This document shows, in pieces, positions 26,681 to 35,047 of a DNA stretch of 64,000 nucleotides. This DNA is from an uncultured Lachnospiraceae bacterium (GTDB lineage: Bacteria; Bacillota; Clostridia; Lachnospirales; Lachnospiraceae). The stretch is taken from positions 132,613-196,612 of the forward strand of contig CAJTKA010000001.1 in NCBI GenBank assembly GCA_910576815.1, written 5' to 3'. Position 1 is the first letter of the stretch. Each line of letters starts with the position of its first letter. The notes below the pieces were generated by a model that saw only the letters and a list, made by a program, of their open reading frames with translations, did not search any database and was not told the DNA's origin. The translations under genes were made by a program, and so were the position numbers.

Positions 26681-28155
26681 TGATCATCAACCATCTTTCC
26701 CAGTCTTGTATGTTTTGATTGACCCAACCAGTCAACCATCCTACCTGTATAATAAAAACCGTGACAGCAGTCAAGCACCACCATCACATATTTTCCGACC
26801 AATCTTTTGTCCGCCTTAAAGTGCACCAGCATATTGTTGGAGAGGCGTCCCGTCACAAGGGCAGGATCCTGTTCGTTGACTTCCTCCACCAGCGCCTCCA
26901 TCACCTTACCCTGTAAAAGCGCCGCCCGCTCCTTTGCCGTCTCCTGCACAACGGCCAGAAGCTTATCAAACCCCTCCCGCACGATCTTTTCAGGCACCTG
27001 GTTTTCCATGGCGGCTGCAGGCGTCCCCGTCCGCTTGGAATAGATAAAGGTAAAGGCGTTGTCGTACTGCACCCGCCGCACCACGTCGATCGTCTCCTCC
27101 ACGTCCGCAAGCGTCTCCCCCGGGAAACCCACGATCAGGTCCGTGGTGATGGCAATGTCAGGGATCTCCTTTTTCAGCCTGTCCACCAAAGCCAGATACT
27201 GCGCCTTCGTATACTGCCTGTTCATGGCCTTTAAGATCCTGTCAGAACCCGCCTGCAAAGGCAGATGCAGATGGCGGCAGATCTTTTTCGAGTCCCGCAT
27301 CACCGCGATCAGCTCGTCGGAAAGGTCTTTCGGGTGGGAAGTCATAAAACGGATGCGCCTGATCCCCTCGATCTGCTCCACTTCCCGCAAAAGCTCCGCA
27401 AAGGTCATGGGATGTTCCAACGTTTTCCCGTAAGAGTTGACATTCTGCCCAAGCAGCATGATCTCTGAAACACCGTCTTCCGACAGCGCTTCTATCTCCC
27501 GCAGGATGTCCTTGGGCTCCCGGCTCCTCTCCCTGCCGCGCACATAGGGCACGATGCAGTAGCTGCAAAAGTTGTTGCAGCCGAACATGATGTTGACGCC
27601 CGACTTGTAGCTGTATTTGCGCTTGACGGGAAGGTCTTCCACGATTTTGTCGGTGCCCTCCCAAATCTCAGCTACCATGCCGTCGCTCTCATACATATCT
27701 GCCAGCAGCCTTGCAAACTCAAAAATATTGTGCGTGCCAAAGATCAAATCAACGAAGCGATAGCTTTTCTTGATTTTTTCGACCACCTTCTGTTCCTGCA
27801 TCATGCAGCCGCAAAGAGCGACCTTTAAGTATGGTTTCTTCTTTTTGAGGCTGTTTAGAACGCCCAGCCGCCCGTAGACCCGCTGATTGGCATTGTCCCG
27901 CACCGTGCAGGTGTTATAGAGGACAAAGTCAGCCTCGTCCTCGGTTTCCACCAGCTCATGTCCGCTTGCAAGCAGGATGCCTGACAGCTTTTCCGAGTCT
28001 CTGGCGTTCATCTGACAGCCGAACGTGACCACGCAGGCTTTGGGGGCTGCGCCGTGAGCGCGCACAAAAGCGTCCACCGCTTCGCGGCAGCGCCCGATAT
28101 CCGCATCCTGTCCTTCTGTTTTTATCACCTGCTCCTCCTGCAATGTCATCTCCAC
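26668..28155 (-). CDS. miaB: tRNA-2-methylthio-N6-dimethylallyladenosine synthase MiaB
   Basis: Radical SAM methylthiotransferase that converts i6A37 to ms2i6A37. 495 aa with the N-terminal UPF0004 domain (VVTFGCQMNARDSEKL and two more cluster-binding Cys), the radical SAM motif CNNFCSYCIVPYVRGRERSR (CxxxCxxC), and a C-terminal TRAM domain ending in YTGRMVDWLG. Start GTG 28155 or ATG 28149; neither has an ideal ribosome site. First gene behind the promoter at 28280-28308 and a possible leader attenuator. Confidence 0.97.
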   Translation of the reverse strand: MEMTLQEEQVIKTEGQDADIGRCREAVDAFVRAHGAAPKACVVTFGCQMNARDSEKLSGILLASGHELVETEDEADFVLYNTCTVRDNANQRVYGRLGVLNSLKKKKPYLKVALCGCMMQEQKVVEKIKKSYRFVDLIFGTHNIFEFARLLADMYESDGMVAEIWEGTDKIVEDLPVKRKYSYKSGVNIMFGCNNFCSYCIVPYVRGRERSREPKDILREIEALSEDGVSEIMLLGQNVNSYGKTLEHPMTFAELLREVEQIEGIRRIRFMTSHPKDLSDELIAVMRDSKKICRHLHLPLQAGSDRILKAMNRQYTKAQYLALVDRLKKEIPDIAITTDLIVGFPGETLADVEETIDVVRRVQYDNAFTFIYSKRTGTPAAAMENQVPEKIVREGFDKLLAVVQETAKERAALLQGKVMEALVEEVNEQDPALVTGRLSNNMLVHFKADKRLVGKYVMVVLDCCHGFYYTGRMVDWLGQSKHTRLGKMVDDQWLN

Positions 28156-28206
28156 TTTTCTGATTTTCCAGAATGTCGAAAATCATACCGTATAGAAACC
28201 GCAAAA

Positions 28207-28256
28207 ACAAAATAGAGCGGAACCCCGGCCCAACATCTTCGGCTCACACTCTAAAT
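28207..28256 (-). terminator. Possible attenuator hairpin in the miaB leader
   Basis: On the minus strand a stem with two mismatches (AGAGTGTGAGCC with GGTTCCGCTCT plus one G), a long loop, and then ATTTTGTTTTTG. It lies between the miaB promoter and its start, so it could stop some transcripts before the operon. The stem is imperfect, so this is tentative. Confidence 0.4.
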
Positions 28257-28279
28257 TTGCATGACAAAATACCATATAT

Positions 28280-28308
28280 AGTATACTGAAACATCTGAAA
28301 AATAGCAA
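28280..28308 (-). promoter_or_regulatory. Sigma-A promoter of the miaB-mutS-mutL-miaA operon
   Basis: TTGCTA (28303-28308) and TATACT (28280-28285) on the minus strand with a 17-base spacer, 125 bases upstream of miaB. Confidence 0.7.
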
Positions 28309-28369
28309 CTCTTTTCGTATGTTTTTCACGTTGAATTGATTTTTTATGCAGAATATATGAGATATTCAA

Positions 28370-29161
28370 TCAGAAGTCGTCGGGTAATCGTACAATAGGG
28401 TTCTCCTGCGTAATTCGCTTTCTCTGCTTATAGACCACTTCCTGCAAATCCATATCTTCGATCAGCTGTTTCGCGCTCCTATCATCAGCGCCGATGTCCT
28501 CCACAATATGCGCATCCGAACCGATGGTCACGTATTTCCCGCCGTTTACCCGATAAATCTCTAACAATTCTTTTCCCGGCATGGTCTGCGCATGCCCTTT
28601 TCTCAGGGAAGATGTGTTGATCTCCAAAATGATATCCTTTTCCAGCAGCGTCGAAAAGATCTCCTTTATCACAGCTTCCGTATAATAAATCTCGCCATAA
28701 TAGCGCTTCGGAAAATCAATATGCCCCAATACGTCAAAGCCGCCCGCCTGAACGGTCTTTAATACTTCCTGCCAGTACATCGTATAAAATTCCTTAGCAG
28801 AATACCTCTCTCTCACTTGTTGACACGGAAACAACCCGCCGATCCAGTGAATGCTTCCGATGATAAGATCATAGGGGTATTTTGACAGCTCCGCCAACCG
28901 TTCCTGATACAGATGCGGCTCCCCAAACTCAAAGCCTGCCAATACTTCTATGTCATTGCCCGCCTTGCTTTGAACTGCCCGGAACCGTTCCCAAAACGCT
29001 TCCGCCGAATAATAGCCATATCCGTAATCATCCGGATTCATATCCACATGATCCGTAAAGCAGATCGTTTCGATTCCCTTCTTTTTTGCTTCCGAAATAT
29101 AGTCTTCCATTTTCGCTTCCGAATCACATGAAAATGCTGTGTGGATGTGCTGATCTCTCAT
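28370..29161 (-). CDS. PHP-domain phosphatase, histidinol-phosphatase family
   Basis: 263-aa metal-dependent phosphoesterase. The PHP metal-binding motifs are visible: MRDQHIHTAFSCDS at the N-terminus, ETICFTDHVDMNPDDYG, GSIHWIGG, FDVLGHIDFPKRY and TIGSDAHIVEDIG. These fit HisK/HisJ histidinol phosphatase, but no other his gene is nearby, so another phosphate ester is possible. ATG 29161 is chosen by the AAAGGA site and because it begins the PHP motif. Confidence 0.85.
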   Translation of the reverse strand: MRDQHIHTAFSCDSEAKMEDYISEAKKKGIETICFTDHVDMNPDDYGYGYYSAEAFWERFRAVQSKAGNDIEVLAGFEFGEPHLYQERLAELSKYPYDLIIGSIHWIGGLFPCQQVRERYSAKEFYTMYWQEVLKTVQAGGFDVLGHIDFPKRYYGEIYYTEAVIKEIFSTLLEKDIILEINTSSLRKGHAQTMPGKELLEIYRVNGGKYVTIGSDAHIVEDIGADDRSAKQLIEDMDLQEVVYKQRKRITQENPIVRLPDDF

Positions 29162-29217
29162 TTTGTTAATTCCTTTCCGCTGCCGTATGCTGCAAATACT
29201 TCCTGCCACGGACTGAT

Positions 29218-29946
29218 TTATCCCTTCACCGCCCTGACCATAAAGTAAAGCTCCGTAATGTCCTCCTTCTGGCATTCCATGTATCCGTCGATTACGAAAC
29301 CGACAGCAAGCAGCCCGCCCAAATAGGTCTCCATGGTGTGACCGTACTCGATCCAGTCAGAATCGTCATGCTCTTTGGAACAATAGGGCATTCTGTGCAA
29401 CGCCTTATAATAGCCGCCTGTTTCGTCCTCGATATAATCGCACATATAGTTTACGGGATTCGGCGCCATCATCAGAAAAACGCCGCCCTTTTTTAACACC
29501 CGAAAACTTTCCCGATATGCCGCCGCAGGATCGGGAAGATACATGAAGGACGGCGGGTTTATGATCAGGTCAAAGCTGCCGTCGCCAAACATCGACAAAT
29601 CGCACATATTTCCCTTTACCAATTCAATCTGTAAGTTTTCCCGCTTAGCAATCTCGCGGTCTTTCTCCAGCATTTTACCGGAAAGATCAATAACGGTCAC
29701 ATCCGCCCCGGCACAGGCAAGCAGCGGTGCCTGCAAGCCGCCTGCGCCCGCCAGACAGAGGACCTTTTTGCCTTTGACATCCCCCAGCCACTCTACCGGT
29801 ACTTCCCTGTCAAAGAACATCAGCCGCAGCCTGCCTTCCCGCGCAGCCTGAAGATCCTCCCCGGCTGCAGATGCCGTCCAATCCGCGCTGTTTTCCACCA
29901 GCTGATCAATATTTTTTTCTACCTGTGCAAAAACATCTTCTTTCAT
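29218..29946 (-). CDS. Class I SAM-dependent methyltransferase
   Basis: 242 aa. SAM-binding motif VLCLAGAGGLQAPLLACAGA, the acidic end VTVIDLS of the second strand, then FDLIINPPSFMYLPDPAAA (motif IV, NPPS) and RVLKKGGVFLMMAPNP. Substrate unknown; the NPPS motif is seen in N-methylating enzymes, but the rest resembles small-molecule methyltransferases. ATG 29946 has GAGAGGAAAAAGGT upstream. Between the PHP gene and an AT-rich unknown gene. Confidence 0.85.
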   Translation of the reverse strand: MKEDVFAQVEKNIDQLVENSADWTASAAGEDLQAAREGRLRLMFFDREVPVEWLGDVKGKKVLCLAGAGGLQAPLLACAGADVTVIDLSGKMLEKDREIAKRENLQIELVKGNMCDLSMFGDGSFDLIINPPSFMYLPDPAAAYRESFRVLKKGGVFLMMAPNPVNYMCDYIEDETGGYYKALHRMPYCSKEHDDSDWIEYGHTMETYLGGLLAVGFVIDGYMECQKEDITELYFMVRAVKG

Positions 29947-29988
29947 ACCTTTTTCCTCTCTCCCTATATCCTGATTTAACCGCTCCAA

Positions 29989-30474
29989 TCAAAAACGGTT
30001 CATAGTCCATGCCCACTCTAAAAGATACATACAGTTCAAATAATCCTTAAACCCGGAAGAACGCGAATCGATATCACTTGCTTCTATTCCCTGCATTATT
30101 TTGATTTCAAACTGTAATAAAGAACAGTTTGAATCAAGATAATCTTCTTCTCTGCTATAAAAAATCAAAATAGGATATTCCTTGGAAAAACGATCTTCAT
30201 GATACTGATAATATTTTTTTGAGGCGCTGTTTCTATTCAATTCATAAATACATAAATGACTGCACACAGCAAACGCCTGCTTTACATCATGATAAGAATC
30301 TAACTTCCTTGCTTTTAAATCACTTTCCTGCAAAAGTGTTAATCCAAACACCCGATCTATTTGATCGAATACTTCTTCCTTTGATTTTTTACAGGGAACT
30401 ATTTTGTCCCGGTAATAAACTTCTAATTGTTTGAAAAAATCGGGTTTTGTTGCATCAATATCTTTGAATTCCAT
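29989..30474 (-). CDS. Hypothetical protein, 161 aa, AT-rich
   Basis: Not recognised. Soluble, rich in Lys, Asp and Tyr, with two Cys in a CSHLCIYEL stretch. Codon use is clearly more AT-rich than the flanking genes, which suggests recent acquisition. It sits 42 bases upstream of the methyltransferase, so the two may be co-transcribed. ATG 30474 has only a weak ribosome site. Confidence 0.65.
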   Translation of the reverse strand: MEFKDIDATKPDFFKQLEVYYRDKIVPCKKSKEEVFDQIDRVFGLTLLQESDLKARKLDSYHDVKQAFAVCSHLCIYELNRNSASKKYYQYHEDRFSKEYPILIFYSREEDYLDSNCSLLQFEIKIMQGIEASDIDSRSSGFKDYLNCMYLLEWAWTMNRF

Positions 30475-30723
30475 ATGTAAGCGTTCTTTCTTTCACAATC
30501 AAACTGTTGCAAATCATCTTTTAGATTTTTAATGGAATTATTATAGCATGTAAATGATAGCAGGTAAACGTCAAATCAAATACTGCCAATAAATGCTTCT
30601 GTCTCACGACATTTTACCCAAAATATCAAACCTGCCGCACAGGGTCGTGTTACAATAAGCTTAGATTCAGCAGTGCACCTGTTTGCCGCGAAACCGCAGG
30701 AATGGAGGAAGGATTGAAAAATC

Positions 30724-31518
30724 ATGCACAATATTAAGCTTCTTATGGCTGCTCTTACCTATATCGAACAGCATTTAAGTGACGAGATCAAAACAGAAGA
30801 CATTGCCGGCAGCTGTTTTTGTTCGAAATCCACCCTCGAAAAGCTGTTTCGCAAAGCGCAGCATATTTCCGTCCATGATTACGTGGTCCGCAGAAGAATG
30901 ATGCTGGCGGCAAAGAAAATATCGCTAAATCCCCAAACGCCCATTCTGGACATTGCAATCGAGTACGGTTACAGCACGCATGAATCCTTCGCGCGCGCAT
31001 TTGAACAAGTCTGGAACTGTAAACCATCCGAGTTTCGGCAAACGAAATTCACGGAACTGTTTCCCCGGCGAAACGCGCCGTGGGAGGAAGGAGAAAATAT
31101 GATACCGAGAACATCTGTAGATATCAGCGAATTATATGATTTATTTCAGGAAAGAAGGGACTGCTACTTTGTTACCAGCGACATCAAGCATCTGATCCCG
31201 ATCAATGAGATTTCCCATAAAGCGGGCGATCTGGCGATTTTGGAGCAGATGCGGCGTATGACGGCATCCGCCGGAGAAGACGATATTGTATTCCGCATCG
31301 GCGGCGATGAGTTCTGTATGTTGACTTCCAGCAGTGAAGCGGCTTATGCGGAAGAAATCGCCGAAAAAATCCGCGGCATGAATCAACAGACTTTTTCCTA
31401 TGAGAACCGGGAAATCCCCCTCTCGCTTCATGTGAATACCGTAAGTCTGCAAAACTGCCGCCATATCGAGGAAGTCTTTACGGGGCTGCACAGCGCGATC
31501 AGCGAAAACAAGGTATAA
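30724..31518 (+). CDS. AraC-type regulator fused to a GGDEF-like domain
   Basis: 264 aa. Residues 5-107 form the double helix-turn-helix of AraC/XylS regulators (SKSTLEKLFRKAQHISVHDY, then DIAIEYGYSTHESFARAFEQ). After a linker, residues about 135-264 look like a short GGDEF domain with SDIKHLIPINEISHKAGD and an intact G193-G-D-E-F197. The usual LTGL-N-R start is missing and no RxxD inhibition site precedes GGDEF. It is isolated on the plus strand. GGAGGAAGG precedes the ATG. Either a c-di-GMP-making or -sensing transcription factor, or a degenerate fusion. Confidence 0.8.
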   Translation: MHNIKLLMAALTYIEQHLSDEIKTEDIAGSCFCSKSTLEKLFRKAQHISVHDYVVRRRMMLAAKKISLNPQTPILDIAIEYGYSTHESFARAFEQVWNCKPSEFRQTKFTELFPRRNAPWEEGENMIPRTSVDISELYDLFQERRDCYFVTSDIKHLIPINEISHKAGDLAILEQMRRMTASAGEDDIVFRIGGDEFCMLTSSSEAAYAEEIAEKIRGMNQQTFSYENREIPLSLHVNTVSLQNCRHIEEVFTGLHSAISENKV

Positions 31519-31563
31519 GGCGGCTTTTCACCAAAAATTTACCAATTGATAACCATAAATTCA

Positions 31564-31595
31564 CTGAGGACCTTTTATTCGTAGAAGGTCCTCAG
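31564..31595. repeat. Perfect hairpin enclosing the apeB stop codon
   Basis: An 11-pair stem CTGAGGACCTT/AAGGTCCTCAG (31564-31574 with 31585-31595); the TAA stop of the aminopeptidase (31575-31577) is in the loop. No T-run follows on the minus strand. It might still end convergent transcripts, since the AraC-GGDEF gene stops just to the left. Confidence 0.6.
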
Positions 31596-32843
31596 CGCTT
31601 CTATCAGATAGTCGATATCCTTCGCTCCCGCTGTCTCCAATGCCGAGTGCATGGCAAGCTGCGGCAAGCCGATATCCACCGTATTGACCGACACCTGCGA
31701 CATCGCGATATTGCCAAGCGTTGACCCGCCTATGATATCCGCACGGTTGGCATAAGACTGAAAAGGCACTCCGGCCCTGTTGCAGATATCTTTCATCACA
31801 GCTGCCGAATACGCATCCGTGGCATATTTCTGGCTTCCGTGGTACTTGATCACGATACCGCCGTTTACTACGGGTCTGTTGGTCTCGTCAGCCTTACCGG
31901 GATTGTTCGGATGGAGAGCATGAGCGTTATCTGCGGAAATCAGAAAGCTGTCAGCCAGCAGACAGCGATATTCTTCCCCATCAATATCAAGCGCACCGCT
32001 GATCCGTTCCAGCACATCCCGCAAAAAAGTAGAGGCCGCGCCCTGTTTTGTGCCGCTTCCCACTTCTTCATTATCGAACACCGCACATAGGTTTACATAA
32101 TTATTGGACACTCTGTCTGCCAGTGCTGTCATCCCAGCATAAGCACATTCGAGGTCGTCAAGCCTCGGTCCGGCGATAAAGGCATCGTCCAAACCAACCA
32201 AGCGGCATTTGTCCCTGTTATACAAGTAGAGATCGCTGCCCAGAATCTCCTGTTCTTTCACACCTGCTTGCTTTGCAATCTGCTTCATCAAACTGCCTTG
32301 ATCAGACGCCTCACCGATAATAGGCTGCATATCCGTCTGGGGATTATATTCTACCCCCTTATTCATATCCCGGTTCATATGGATGGCAAGATTGGGAATG
32401 ATGGCTGTGTCCCGATCCAGATTGACCAGACAGCTGCGCAAGTCCTCGCCGTCTTTGATCACGATCCTGCCCGCAATGGAAAGCGGTCTGTCCAGCCACG
32501 TGGAAAGGATCATCCCGCCGTACTTTTCCACGTTCAGCTTGAGATAACAATCATTCACCGCGATTTCCGGTAACTCCTTGATCTTAAAGCACGGAGAATC
32601 GCTGTGTGCCGCCGCCATATGGAAGCCCGACGGTTTCTCCCTCGGTATTGTAAAAGCAATCAGGGAAGAACCGTTTCGGTTTACATAATACTTCTCTCCT
32701 AGTTCCAATTTCCAGCGTTCTCTTTCCGACAATTTCAAAAATTCCCGCGCATCCAGCAGTTTTTCCAGATTTGCCACTGCATGAAAGCTGGTGGGACTTT
32801 CGTCGATAAAAGTAAATAAATTTTGCAGGCTTTTTTTCTTCAT
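31575..32843 (-). CDS. apeB: M18 family aminopeptidase
   Basis: Cytoplasmic zinc aminopeptidase, 422 aa. Motifs: AAHSDSPCFKIK (first metal His), then GPRLDDLECAYAGM, VFDNEEVGSGTKQGAAS with the catalytic Glu pair, SADNAHALHPNNPGKAD, and MHSALETAGAKDIDYL at the end. ATG 32843 is chosen over one seven codons earlier because a purine-rich AGGAAAG lies upstream. Its stop codon sits inside a strong hairpin. Confidence 0.94.
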   Translation of the reverse strand: MKKKSLQNLFTFIDESPTSFHAVANLEKLLDAREFLKLSERERWKLELGEKYYVNRNGSSLIAFTIPREKPSGFHMAAAHSDSPCFKIKELPEIAVNDCYLKLNVEKYGGMILSTWLDRPLSIAGRIVIKDGEDLRSCLVNLDRDTAIIPNLAIHMNRDMNKGVEYNPQTDMQPIIGEASDQGSLMKQIAKQAGVKEQEILGSDLYLYNRDKCRLVGLDDAFIAGPRLDDLECAYAGMTALADRVSNNYVNLCAVFDNEEVGSGTKQGAASTFLRDVLERISGALDIDGEEYRCLLADSFLISADNAHALHPNNPGKADETNRPVVNGGIVIKYHGSQKYATDAYSAAVMKDICNRAGVPFQSYANRADIIGGSTLGNIAMSQVSVNTVDIGLPQLAMHSALETAGAKDIDYLIEALRTFYE

Positions 32844-32873
32844 ATCTCTTTCATCTTTCCTCATTTTACTTTT

Positions 32874-33326
32874 TTAAACTTCTTCTGTTTTCACGATAGA
32901 GAAACCATTTTTCAAATAGATCCTGAGTGCGCTTTGATTCCAATCCGCGACATGCAGAATGATGGGAGAAGTATGATTGCTTTGCAGGCAGGAAACGGCA
33001 AACCGCAATAACGCTGTTCCATACCCCATCCTTTGAACGCTCTTTTCCACAACCAGATCGTCGATTTCATTGCCGTATATGGCAACAGAACCGATTATGT
33101 TTTCATCGTTCTCGAGAATATAGATTTCCCCTTTTTTGCGTTCCAATTCTTCTCGACTTCCACAGCACTCTATCGGAAATCGCTGTAAAGCGATTCTCAT
33201 ATCGCGGAAGCAATCATCATAGATCCTCTTATACTCATTATAATCCAAAGCCGAGTAATTCCTTAACTGCAAATTTGAGATAATGCGTCCTCCTTGATAT
33301 TCCATTGTATGTGCTGCAATTTTCAC
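32874..33326 (-). CDS. GNAT family N-acetyltransferase
   Basis: About 150 aa. Acetyl-CoA-binding segment DLVVEKSVQRMGYGTALLRFAV (Q/RxxGxG/A) and the later SALRIYLKNGFS are typical of GNAT enzymes. Start is uncertain: GTG 33326 has GGGAGG seven bases upstream, an ATG two codons earlier is almost on top of that site, and an ATG at about codon 8 is also possible. It follows the CPBP-like gene closely. Substrate unknown. Confidence 0.8.
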   Translation of the reverse strand: MKIAAHTMEYQGGRIISNLQLRNYSALDYNEYKRIYDDCFRDMRIALQRFPIECCGSREELERKKGEIYILENDENIIGSVAIYGNEIDDLVVEKSVQRMGYGTALLRFAVSCLQSNHTSPIILHVADWNQSALRIYLKNGFSIVKTEEV

Positions 33327-33351
33327 TCCCATTCCTCCCACAAATAAGGAC

Positions 33352-34002
33352 TTAGAAAACAAACATGATCCATAAAATCGGATAGGTTTTCCGAATATCC
33401 CTGTTTGTCAAAAGATAAACGCTTCCAAAAGCCAGACTGGAGAGCATGGTTACGATCCCCGTTATGATATCTTTGGTAAAAAAGTGCCCGATGCCCCAAG
33501 TGATGGCAACAATGATACCGCCATAAGGGATATTTTGTTTATGAAACCACTTTTCAAAGGCGATTTGACCAAATACCAGAATCAGCGTGACCAAAATCGT
33601 CTCAAAAATATAATAGATATACTGAAAAACGAATTTCACGGGACCGTTTGCATAAAATTCCTTCATCACCTTGCTGCCGCCCCAGTCAAAATAGGAAATA
33701 CATAAAAATCCAATGATAAACAAAAGAATAAGCAGCCACTGCCAGACTGCCATTTTCGTCCCTTTTTGAAAGATGTCAAACGCATACTTTTTCTTTGCAA
33801 ACAAAACGATGCCAAAACTTGCAGCGCCCCATAAAATACACGTCATCACCCAGTGCAAAATCGCCTGCAAATCCGTCCATTCTTTCATGGAAGTCCCATA
33901 CAAAATCGGCTCAATCCCAAAAGCCAGCGCTATCTCAAACCCGATACTCGCAAAAGCCGCCAGCGCCAGCAAAAAATACCCCATCCCCGATTCTTTTTTC
34001 AT
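33352..34002 (-). CDS. CPBP-like multi-pass membrane protein
   Basis: 216 aa with six or more hydrophobic segments. The C-terminal half (ETILVTLILVFGQIAFEKWF, then IVAITWGIGHFFTKDI and SLAFGSVYLLTNRDI) resembles the CAAX protease/bacteriocin-processing fold, with the second-motif His retained. The usual EExxxR motif is not clear, so it may be an inactive member. Neighbouring GNAT gene overlaps or abuts its end. Moderate confidence in the family. Confidence 0.65.
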   Translation of the reverse strand: MKKESGMGYFLLALAAFASIGFEIALAFGIEPILYGTSMKEWTDLQAILHWVMTCILWGAASFGIVLFAKKKYAFDIFQKGTKMAVWQWLLILLFIIGFLCISYFDWGGSKVMKEFYANGPVKFVFQYIYYIFETILVTLILVFGQIAFEKWFHKQNIPYGGIIVAITWGIGHFFTKDIITGIVTMLSSLAFGSVYLLTNRDIRKTYPILWIMFVF

Positions 34003-34030
34003 AAAACCATCCCCCTCATATGGAATTTAC

Positions 34031-34085
34031 TGCAGCCGAGTTTCACGCAGTGGAACTCGCGTAGTTAATGCCGAAGGCATTTACT
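34031..34085. repeat. Two adjacent hairpins at the 3' end of degV
   Basis: GTAGTTAATGCC/GGCATTTACTAC (12 positions, one mismatch) contains the last codons and TAA stop of degV (34065-34067). CGAGTTTCAC/GTGGAACTCG (10 positions, one mismatch) follows at once. No T-run. Another case of a stop codon embedded in a palindrome. Confidence 0.5.
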
Positions 34086-34934
34086 ACAGGCTACTGCCAG
34101 CGCCCCCGGTCCGATATGACACGCCACACTTAAGGAAAGCGGATCCATATGTGTCTCAAACCCCGGAAATGCTTCCTCCACTTCCCGCTTCAGCTGCTCC
34201 GCTGCCTCTTTATCATAAGTGTAAGCGATCTGCAGATGGATATTATCAGGCGCCACGCCGCCGAACCGCTTCTCCATATCGTTTCGGATCGCGTTTATCA
34301 TAATGCTCTTTCCCTGAGAGACCGTCCTCGCCTTTGCAAAGGCATCCAACTTTTCCCCCTGGATCTGCAAAACAGGCTTCAGCCGCAGGATCGTCCCCAG
34401 CGCGGCCGCCGCAGGCGTGATCCTGCCGCCCTTTTTCAGGTAATAGAGTGTATCCAGCATAATATAAATGCTGGAATTAAACTTATCTTCCTCCAACGTC
34501 TCTTTGATCTGCGCCGCATCCATACCTTGCTCCGCCAGCATCAGGGCATCAAGCGCCGACTGCCTCTGCGTCACGGAAATACGCTGGTTATTGACCACCT
34601 GCACCTTCCCGTCGTAGTCCTCTGCCAGCATGAGCGCACTCTGGCAGGAACCGCTAAGGCCGCTCGACATGGGGATGTGCACAATCTCATCGTGTGTCGC
34701 AAGCACCTCATCCCAAAGCTTCAATATGGACTCAGGACTAGGCTGGCTGGTGATCACGTTCGCATTCTCGGAGAGCCTTTTATAAAATTCCTCCTGCGTC
34801 AGTGTAATATCCTCATAATAAGTCTCCTCGTCGATCATAAAAGGCATCGGCAGCACGTAAAGGCCGTACTCTTTCGCCTGATTCTGCGTAATGCCGCTGT
34901 TACTGTCGGTGATGACTGCAATTTTCTTTTCCAT
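34065..34934 (-). CDS. DegV family protein (fatty acid-binding FakB type)
   Basis: 289 aa. Binds a fatty acid and presents it to the kinase FakA. N-terminal IAVITDSNSGITQNQAKEYGLYVLPMPF, ITSQPSPESI, and IPMSSGLSGSCQSALML (Ser/Gly lipid head-group site) match the family, and the C-terminus carries HIGPGALAVACSKC. ATG 34934 has GGAGCAAATTT upstream. Next to recG and two genes from fakA, a suggestive pairing. Confidence 0.93.
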   Translation of the reverse strand: MEKKIAVITDSNSGITQNQAKEYGLYVLPMPFMIDEETYYEDITLTQEEFYKRLSENANVITSQPSPESILKLWDEVLATHDEIVHIPMSSGLSGSCQSALMLAEDYDGKVQVVNNQRISVTQRQSALDALMLAEQGMDAAQIKETLEEDKFNSSIYIMLDTLYYLKKGGRITPAAAALGTILRLKPVLQIQGEKLDAFAKARTVSQGKSIMINAIRNDMEKRFGGVAPDNIHLQIAYTYDKEAAEQLKREVEEAFPGFETHMDPLSLSVACHIGPGALAVACSKCLRH

Positions 34935-34948
34935 AAATTTGCTCCGTT

Positions 34949-35035
34949 TCGGCGTTATTGTTATCTCAGCCCGACTGAGATTCGCATATACAAATTTGTG
35001 TCAAGCAACATACAGACACAAATTAGCGCTTCTAA
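34949..35035. repeat. Hairpins in the recG-degV spacer
   Basis: ATCTCAG/CTGAGAT (7 pairs, short loop) and AATTTGTGTC/GACACAAATT (10 pairs, loop about 12). No T-rich run after either on the minus strand. They lie in the 113-base gap between recG and degV. Confidence 0.4.
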
Positions 35036-35047
35036 CTCAGTTTAACG

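Noticed and set aside
34149..35045. 298-codon plus frame over degV
   Set aside because: Antisense shadow of degV with no motif.
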